DNA of 11,445 bases, taken from assembly GCA_021795255.1 (NCBI GenBank), contig JAJYPQ010000092.1, forward strand, positions 1-11,445. The letters are read 5' to 3'. This document shows, one piece after another, positions 5,606 through 11,445 of this stretch. A program made the position numbers and the translations under genes. The DNA comes from Pseudomonadota bacterium (GTDB lineage: Bacteria; Pseudomonadota; Gammaproteobacteria; Acidiferrobacterales; Acidiferrobacteraceae). How positions within the stretch are numbered: the first letter of the stretch is position 1; the number at the start of each line of letters is the position of its first letter. The notes under the pieces were generated by a model. That model searched no databases and was not told the DNA's origin. It saw only the letters and a program-made list of their open reading frames with translations.

Positions 5606-7735
5606 ATGGTGGCGAGACTATCCAAAAAGAAGGGGGTCGTTTTGGATCAGCCGACCGAAGAGGTGGCATCGATGGCCGCTGGCGACGGTGAGCAATATAT
5701 CGAGGTGCAGGCGCGGCCGACTAAGGGCGCCAAGACCAAGAAGGCGAAAAAGGAGTCGCAGGGCGGTCGCGGCATGACCAGCGTTTCCACGCTGCTCCTG
5801 CTCATGGTGGTATCGCTTGTAGTGGTGGCCTTCCTGTTTGGGTTCGACGCCCAACAGGCGAACCGCGACTCAACCTACATTGAGCAGTCCGACCAGCTTT
5901 TGATGCTTTCGCAGCGCATCGCGAAGGACGCCGCGGCGGCGACCTTAGGTGAAGAAAGTGCGTTTAGCGATCTGCGGCACTCCCGTCTTGAGTATCAAAA
6001 AATCATAAACCGTCTACAAAACGGCAGCCGACGCCTGGGAATTCCGGCTAGTCCGGTCGTGGTCCGCCCGGCGCTCATCAAGCTGAATGGCAGTTGGATC
6101 AAGGTTCGCCATCACGTCGACGAGATCGTGAAGCAGGAAGAACCAGCGTTGATGATGCACGATTACGTGGCGACGGTGAATCAGACGGCGCCTATGCTCT
6201 TGGCGCTGTGGGACGAGATCGTTACTCGGGGAATACGGGCCCATATGTCCCGGCAGCTCATCTATTTGGCGGGCCGTCAGGGGATGTTGAGCCAGCGTAT
6301 TACGATGGAGGTGAACCTCTTTGCCGAAGGCGGGAGCTCGGCGGCCGTAGCCGCGGCCCAGTTTGGCGAGGACACCAAGCTTTTCCGCCAGACCCAGGAC
6401 CAACTCGCCCCCCAGCTGCCGCCGCCGACCCAAGGGAAGTTGAAGCAGGCCAAAGAGGCCTTTAAGGCCTTAAACGAAAGCGTTCAGGGCATCTTGGCCG
6501 ATGCCGCGCCCTTGTTCGTGGCACAGCGCGCCGGGACCTTGATCTTCCGTCAAAGTAATAGACTTTTGGCGCAAAGCCGGGCTTTGGTGAATGCCTATGT
6601 CGCCTTGTCTCACCGCCGCCTCCTTGAGAAATATGCCGGGTACGCTATGGGCGGCTTGTCCTTATTTTTCCTCCTGTTGCTGGGCCGCAAGCTGGTCGGC
6701 GACGAGCGGGTACGGGCACGCCAAAGCGCTAATCAGAATCGCGAGACGCAAGACGCGATTTTGAAGCTCTTAGACGAGATGGGCGACCTGGCCGACGGCG
6801 ATTTGACTATTCAGCCGCAGGTGACAGAACAAATCACGGGGGCCATTGCCGACTCCATCAACTACGCCGTAAAGGAGATGCGCAATGTCGTGTACCGCAT
6901 CAACACCACGGCGCAAGAGGTGGCTGTTGCCTCGGATCGGAGCCGGCGGACTGCGGCGGAACTGAACGATGCGGCGAGCCGCCAGGCCACCCAGATTCTC
7001 GCGACGACAGAAAGGATACGGGCCATGGCGAAGTCCATGGAGGAGATGTCGCAGAGCGCCGGGAAGTCGGTGGAGGTGGCGCGTGGTTCGGTCTTGACCG
7101 CGAAGCGCGGCTCCGAGGCCGTGCAAAATACGATCAAGGGTATGGATGAAATGCGCGAACAGATTCAGGAGACTGCAAAGCGCATCAAGCGTCTCGGTGA
7201 AAGTTCGCAGCAGATCGGTGAAATCGTGGAGCTCATCAACGATATCGCCGAGCAGACCAATATTTTGTCCTTGAACGCGGCCATTCAGGCGGCTATGGCC
7301 GGCGACGCGGGCCGCGGATTCGCGGTGGTGGCGGATGAAGTCCAAAGACTAGCCGAACGCTCCGGCGCCGCGACCAAGCAAATCGCAGACCTTGTGAAGA
7401 CGATTCAGGCCGACACTAACGAGGCGGTGACCTCGATGGAGAAAGCGACCAACGGCGTGGTGGAAGGGACGCGGCTCGCCGATGCGGCCGGCCAGGCCCT
7501 TGGTCAGATCGAGTCGGTTTCCGAGCAGCTTTCGGGGTTGATTGTGCGCATCGCGAAGGATGCGCATACCCAGTCGGAAACAGCGACCACGGTCTCGAGC
7601 AGTATGGGTGAAATCCAGGAAGCAACCGCTTTGACATCCGCCGGGACACAACAGACCGCGGAATCGATTGCCAAGCTTTCTGATCTCGTAGGAGAGCTGC
7701 AGGCATCGGTTGCCGGCTTTAAATTGCCGGCTTAA
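5606..7735 (+). CDS. pilJ: PilJ, methyl-accepting chemoreceptor of the type IV pilus chemosensory system
   Basis: PilJ is the inner-membrane receptor of the Pil-Chp array; its P. aeruginosa counterpart senses surface contact through pilin interaction. The 709-residue protein has a cytoplasmic N-terminal tail (1-57), a first membrane helix (about 60-80), a periplasmic region (81-343) and a second helix (about 344-362). A HAMP-like segment with [21 protein letters not shown] (388-408) follows, then a long coiled-coil signalling domain. The periplasmic part holds two PilJ-type motifs, [14 protein letters not shown] (97-110) and [16 protein letters not shown] (218-233). The hairpin tip is [37 protein letters not shown] (550-586), the kinase-contact site. 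The C-terminus SVAGFKLP is the family's end. The ATG at 5606 has GAGGAA eight bases upstream. The tail is longer than in P. aeruginosa and rich in lysine. No methyltransferase gene follows. Confidence 0.96.
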   Translation: MVARLSKKKGVVLDQPTEEVASMAAGDGEQYIEVQARPTKGAKTKKAKKESQGGRGMTSVSTLLLLMVVSLVVVAFLFGFDAQQANRDSTYIEQSDQLLMLSQRIAKDAAAATLGEESAFSDLRHSRLEYQKIINRLQNGSRRLGIPASPVVVRPALIKLNGSWIKVRHHVDEIVKQEEPALMMHDYVATVNQTAPMLLALWDEIVTRGIRAHMSRQLIYLAGRQGMLSQRITMEVNLFAEGGSSAAVAAAQFGEDTKLFRQTQDQLAPQLPPPTQGKLKQAKEAFKALNESVQGILADAAPLFVAQRAGTLIFRQSNRLLAQSRALVNAYVALSHRRLLEKYAGYAMGGLSLFFLLLLGRKLVGDERVRARQSANQNRETQDAILKLLDEMGDLADGDLTIQPQVTEQITGAIADSINYAVKEMRNVVYRINTTAQEVAVASDRSRRTAAELNDAASRQATQILATTERIRAMAKSMEEMSQSAGKSVEVARGSVLTAKRGSEAVQNTIKGMDEMREQIQETAKRIKRLGESSQQIGEIVELINDIAEQTNILSLNAAIQAAMAGDAGRGFAVVADEVQRLAERSGAATKQIADLVKTIQADTNEAVTSMEKATNGVVEGTRLADAAGQALGQIESVSEQLSGLIVRIAKDAHTQSETATTVSSSMGEIQEATALTSAGTQQTAESIAKLSDLVGELQASVAGFKLPA

Positions 7736-7750
7736 CGTCGGCATGCCGGC
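7710..7750 (+). repeat. Three TGCCGGC copies and a hairpin at the pilJ-chpA junction
   Basis: TTGCCGGCTT occurs twice as a perfect ten-base direct repeat (7710-7719 and 7724-7733), and a third TGCCGGC lies at 7744-7750. Because GCCGGC is self-complementary, the copies at 7726-7731 and 7745-7750 can form a six-base stem with a 13-base loop directly after the pilJ stop. No T-run follows, so termination is unlikely. An mRNA processing or stability element is possible. The first two copies are also pilJ coding sequence, so part of this may be coincidence. Confidence 0.3.
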
Positions 7751-7761
7751 CCGGGGGTAAG

Positions 7762-10700
7762 ATGGTCACTACAAGCAGTATGGACCTCGGAACGCTCGGT
7801 TGGGTCAAAGACGAGATTGACGAGACCCTAAAGCAAGCGCGGCTTGCGCTGGAAGCGTTTTCCGAGCAGCGCGCGGACGAAGCGAAATTGAGGCTTTGTG
7901 CCACCTATCTCCACCAAGTCGGTGGGACGTTAAAGATGGTGGAGCTTGATGTTCTGGCCCTGCTCGTGGAGGAGGCTGAGGCCGCAGTGCAGGCCTTGCT
8001 TCAAGGTGTCGAGGCCCCGAGCGAGGCGGTTTTGGAGCCGCTTGCTCGCGTACTGCTCTCGCTACCCGATATTCTCGACCGGGTGCAAGCGCAGGGGCTA
8101 GGAAACGGCCTAGCCTTGTTGCCGCTCGCGAACGAGTTGCGCGAAGCGCGCGGGATCGAGCCGCTAAAGCCGCTGGCGTTTTTTGCGCCCGATCTGTCGG
8201 TACGGCCGCCCATCTCCCTAGCGGCCGACGACAGCGGGTTCGCCGCCGTGTTTCGCAAGCAGCGCTCGCGTTTTCAGGCGCTGCTCCTAAAGTGGCTCAA
8301 GGGGTCGGGCTCGGCCGCCGACGGCCAGGCCATGTCCGAGACCATCGAGACATGGCGCGCCGCGGTCGCGTTCGCGCCGCTTGCCCAGTGCTTGTGGGTA
8401 GCGAGTGCCTTCGTTCGATTTGTGACGGCGCAGGCGGAGCCTAGCCTCGATGGCAAGAAATCGCTGGGTCGCCTGGATCAGCTTTTGCGGCGCTTCGCAG
8501 ACGGCCAAGATAAGGCTGGTGTGCGTACCGGGTGTGAGCGCTTAAGCCGCGATATGCTCTTCGTTCTGCGCGACGGCCCCTCGGAAGATAGCGCCGTACT
8601 CCTTATCCGCGCCGCGTTCGGTTTAAGCAGTGAGGCCGCGAATTCCTCGCCTCCATCGGCGGCGGCTTTGCGCTCGATGGCGAGTGCCCTCAGTCAAGAG
8701 CTTGCCCACGGGCAAAGTTTGCTTTCGACTTGCTTTGACTCCAAGCAGGAAACCAGTGCCACACGTGATGGTGAGCTAGAGCAGTGGCTCGAGAAGATGG
8801 CGAAGACCTTTTCGACGCTGGGAATCGCTCCTTTAGCGGGTCTGCTGCTCGATGCCGCTGGGACCTGTCGTGCGGTTTCGGAAGGTCGGCTTGGGAAGAG
8901 CGGTGCGGTGGCCATGGCCCTCGCCCAGACCTTGTTGCAGGTAGAAAGCGCGACGCGCGAGATCCCCTTCGGTCGTGGCGGCTGGGAGTTCGGTATTGAG
9001 GAGCGCCGGCAGGTCCTTGCGAACTTGTTGGGGGCAGTCGATATCAGCGGCGTCGAGGTTTCCGAGGTGCCACTGTCTGAGCAGGATAGACGCCAGCTGA
9101 TCGGTGCCGTCGGGGGCGAGATATGCGCGAACCTAAAGCAGATCGAGGAACGGTTCCTCGCGTTTGTGGCCGCCGCCGGTGATCGCGAGTTGCTCGCGGA
9201 TTTACCGTCTCTGGCGGCCCAAGTGGAGGCCGCCTTTCAGGTCGTTGAGGATACCAGGGCGGCTGAGTTGGCTCGGGGCCTGCATGCGCTTTTGTTGCGC
9301 TTTTCATCCGGAAATCTCGCTCCCCAGGCGGCCTCCCTTGAAGCCCTGGCCGCCGCTGTAGCCGGCCTCGAGGCCGAGGTCGCGGGCTTGGAACGTGGCC
9401 GGGTCTTACCGGAGGCCCAACTCGCGGCCCTGGCCGCGGCCCTGTCTTCCGTTGTCGACGAAGGATCCGCGAAGGCGGTGTCGTCCCCGGCTACCGCGCC
9501 GGTCCAGGTCACCGCATCGGGAACCACGGGCTATCCGGCTATCGATCCTGAGATCCTTCCTGTCTTTCTGGAGGATGCGCAACAAGCGCTCCTGCAGTTG
9601 GAGGAGGCCCTGCCGGCCTGGGATGCAGACCTGGCGGATGAGCAAGCGATAGCATTGGCGCGCCGCGCCTTCCATACCCTGAAGGGCAGCGGACGCATGG
9701 TCGAGGCCGGGGAACTTGCCGAGCTTGCCTATGATGCCGAAACGCTCTTGAACAAGCTCCGCGGCCGCCAGCGAGAGGCTACCGTGGGTTGTTGCCTATG
9801 GATCCGCGCAGCCTATGAGATCGTGCGGGACTGGGTGACGGCGATCGAGCAGGGTCGATCCTTGCCTTACATGGGCGCCACACGCGCGGCCTTACAGGCG
9901 TTGACGCAGGGGTGTGAGGACTCGGAGGCGCAGACGCGCGCTGCAGTGGCCATTCCTCCCGCGGCCGGTTCGCCTGCTCCGGTTCCCAGTGTCGATGTCG
10001 ATCTTGAGGCGACGGGAGAGACCTCGACTGCGCCCCCGAGACCTCAGGTTTCTGTCTTGGCGAGCGAACAGGACGCACCTTCCGCTTTGCTCGCGTCGAC
10101 CGAGCACCGATCGGACCCCAACGCGCTACCGGCCCCGACCTTTACACCGACGCCTATAGGTATTTCGCCACTTGCCGCCGATCCCGTCCTTTACGACATC
10201 TTTGTCGCAGAGACCCAGGATCATCTCGCTGTCTTGCGCGAAGCCGCCGCGAGCGACCCTGGGGCGTTGGTGGCGGCCGTCCTATTGCGTGTCGTCCACA
10301 CCATGCAAGGGAGCGCGCGCTCCGTGGCGCTTGGCTCGATGGCCGAGGCCTGCGCAGGACTTGAGCGCTATCTCCAGGCCATCGAACTTCGGCACGAGCC
10401 TCTGGGTATCGAAGGCACGGAATTGCTGTCCGGTCTTGTGGCCGCAACCGAGGCCTTTCTGGTTTCACTTGCGGCTAACCGCGATGTCACCCCGGACTTT
10501 GCCGCCATTACAACGCGCCTGACGAGCGTTTTTGAGACCGCTCAACCAACGCCTGCGCTGACTTGGTGGCAAAAGAATCTGGAACTCCAGGAGACTAAGG
10601 AGGATGTGCCGCTGCAGCCGGTCGAGGCGATCGCGCCACGGCGAGAAGAACCGCTTACGGCTCGTGCCGATGTTACCGCTACAAGCCACGCCGATCCCGC

Positions 10701-11445
10701 GGCGGGATCAGTGGAGGGGCTGGATCCTGAGCTACGCGAGATTTTCCGTGATGAAGCTCATGATCTTTTGTCCACTTTCGAGGTTGCGCTCGCGGATTGG
10801 CGCGTCCAGCGCCACAATGACGAGCTGCTCCGGTCCCTGAAGCGCGTCCTTCACACCCTGAAGGGTGGTGCGCGCATGTGCGGCGTATTCCGGATGGGGG
10901 ATTTCGCCCACGCCACGGAAGAACTTTTACGGCGTGTCGAGGACGGCAGTTGTGCCCGTGACGATAGTCTTTATGCCCTTCTAGATTTGGCGGCTGAGCG
11001 TTTGGGCGTCCTCTATGACGAGTTCCTCTCCGGGCGTTCCCCAACGCTTGCCCCCGCCGATCGGGACCTGCTCGCCCGTTTGAGTGGCGAGCCCTCGCTG
11101 CCTCCGGATAGCGCGCGGACCGCCGCGGCTGAACCGGCGGCGGTTCAAGAACAAGAGGCTACACACGAACAAAAGGCGGCCCCTGCGGTTCCTTCGGCTG
11201 TGGTCCCCGAGCCCGCGCCACTGGAGGACGAGGCCTTTAAGCCCGATGTCGCGAGCCAGGTGCGTGTGCGCACGGCATTGTTGGATCGGCTGGTGAACTA
11301 TGCGGGCGAGGTCAGTATTGCGCGCTCGCGCATGGAACAGCAGGTTTTTAGCCTGAGAGAGCATCTGGCCGAGTTAAACAGCAACGTCAAGCGTTTCCGG
11401 GAACAGGTGCGCGAGCTTGAGATCCAGGCCGAATCGCAAATCGTC
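7762..11445 (+). CDS. chpA: ChpA/PilL, hybrid CheA-like histidine kinase with multiple phosphotransfer domains (3'-truncated)
   Basis: I translated this frame to the window edge: 1228 codons without a stop, so the end of the gene is missing. The N-terminus (residues 13-66, with LGWVKDEIDETLKQARLALE and Y-LHQVGGTLKMVEL around H51) matches the ChpA/PilL start. A helical FimL-like region runs to about 560. Canonical Hpt sites follow: HTLKGSGRM at H638, HTMQGSAR at H846 and HTLKGGARM at H1031, separated by Ala/Pro-rich linkers (about 574-593, 725-800, 930-985 and 1094-1155). VRVRTALLDRLVNYAGEVSIARSRMEQ (1167-1193) starts the CheA dimerisation domain. The ATP-binding, CheW-like and receiver domains expected next lie outside the window. 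The kinase would autophosphorylate under PilJ/PilI control and pass phosphate to PilG and PilH. The ATG at 7762 has a GGGGG tract four bases upstream; an in-frame ATG at 7780 lacks a ribosome-binding site. pilJ ends 26 bases before. Confidence 0.95.
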   Translation, partial: MVTTSSMDLGTLGWVKDEIDETLKQARLALEAFSEQRADEAKLRLCATYLHQVGGTLKMVELDVLALLVEEAEAAVQALLQGVEAPSEAVLEPLARVLLSLPDILDRVQAQGLGNGLALLPLANELREARGIEPLKPLAFFAPDLSVRPPISLAADDSGFAAVFRKQRSRFQALLLKWLKGSGSAADGQAMSETIETWRAAVAFAPLAQCLWVASAFVRFVTAQAEPSLDGKKSLGRLDQLLRRFADGQDKAGVRTGCERLSRDMLFVLRDGPSEDSAVLLIRAAFGLSSEAANSSPPSAAALRSMASALSQELAHGQSLLSTCFDSKQETSATRDGELEQWLEKMAKTFSTLGIAPLAGLLLDAAGTCRAVSEGRLGKSGAVAMALAQTLLQVESATREIPFGRGGWEFGIEERRQVLANLLGAVDISGVEVSEVPLSEQDRRQLIGAVGGEICANLKQIEERFLAFVAAAGDRELLADLPSLAAQVEAAFQVVEDTRAAELARGLHALLLRFSSGNLAPQAASLEALAAAVAGLEAEVAGLERGRVLPEAQLAALAAALSSVVDEGSAKAVSSPATAPVQVTASGTTGYPAIDPEILPVFLEDAQQALLQLEEALPAWDADLADEQAIALARRAFHTLKGSGRMVEAGELAELAYDAETLLNKLRGRQREATVGCCLWIRAAYEIVRDWVTAIEQGRSLPYMGATRAALQALTQGCEDSEAQTRAAVAIPPAAGSPAPVPSVDVDLEATGETSTAPPRPQVSVLASEQDAPSALLASTEHRSDPNALPAPTFTPTPIGISPLAADPVLYDIFVAETQDHLAVLREAAASDPGALVAAVLLRVVHTMQGSARSVALGSMAEACAGLERYLQAIELRHEPLGIEGTELLSGLVAATEAFLVSLAANRDVTPDFAAITTRLTSVFETAQPTPALTWWQKNLELQETKEDVPLQPVEAIAPRREEPLTARADVTATSHADPAAGSVEGLDPELREIFRDEAHDLLSTFEVALADWRVQRHNDELLRSLKRVLHTLKGGARMCGVFRMGDFAHATEELLRRVEDGSCARDDSLYALLDLAAERLGVLYDEFLSGRSPTLAPADRDLLARLSGEPSLPPDSARTAAAEPAAVQEQEATHEQKAAPAVPSAVVPEPAPLEDEAFKPDVASQVRVRTALLDRLVNYAGEVSIARSRMEQQVFSLREHLAELNSNVKRFREQVRELEIQAESQIV

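Noticed and set aside
6770..7345. A 191-codon minus-strand frame opposite the pilJ signalling domain
   Set aside because: The plus strand encodes a highly conserved chemoreceptor tip here, and the antisense product has no family features.

Overview
This window comes from a GC-rich proteobacterium, most likely a gammaproteobacterium. Two things suggest it. The Pil-Chp proteins resemble the Pseudomonas-type twitching-motility set closely, and the order yqgE - tonB - gshB - pilGHIJ - chpA matches the arrangement I know from Pseudomonas aeruginosa. The glutamate-cysteine ligase is instead of the 'Thiobacillus ferrooxidans' type, which fits a chemolithotrophic or acidophilic gamma- or betaproteobacterium better than a pseudomonad. 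I cannot name the species from the sequence.

Left half, minus strand (about 3946 down to 1): gshA, gshB and tonB form a tightly coupled cluster. Each stop codon overlaps the next start as ATGA. A 186-base gap with a good sigma-70-like promoter (763-791) follows. Then comes yqgE, whose TGA overlaps a GTG that opens a truncated ORF at the window edge, probably ruvX/yqgF. GshA and GshB are the two steps of glutathione synthesis. TonB is an inner-membrane energy transducer; its P. aeruginosa positional counterpart, TonB3, has been linked to type IV pilus assembly and twitching.

Divergent control region (3947-4211): this gap separates gshA from the rightward operon. It holds a candidate pilG promoter, a short AT-rich dyad downstream of it, and two overlapping, mutually exclusive stem-loops in what would be the gshA leader.

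Right half, plus strand (4212 to the end): pilG, pilH, pilI, pilJ and the first 1228 codons of a chpA/pilL gene make up the Pil-Chp chemosensory operon. PilJ is the membrane receptor, PilI the CheW-like adaptor, ChpA the CheA-like kinase with several phosphotransfer domains, and PilG and PilH the single-domain response regulators. Together they control the type IV pilus motors. There is no pilK methyltransferase gene between pilJ and chpA. ChpA has fewer recognisable phosphotransfer domains than the P. aeruginosa protein, and PilJ has a longer lysine-rich cytoplasmic N-terminus.

I do not see an undescribed system here. The window is a recognisable housekeeping and motility locus, and the points worth a second look concern its regulation, domain count and missing parts. 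I found no RNA genes, CRISPR arrays or insertion sequences.
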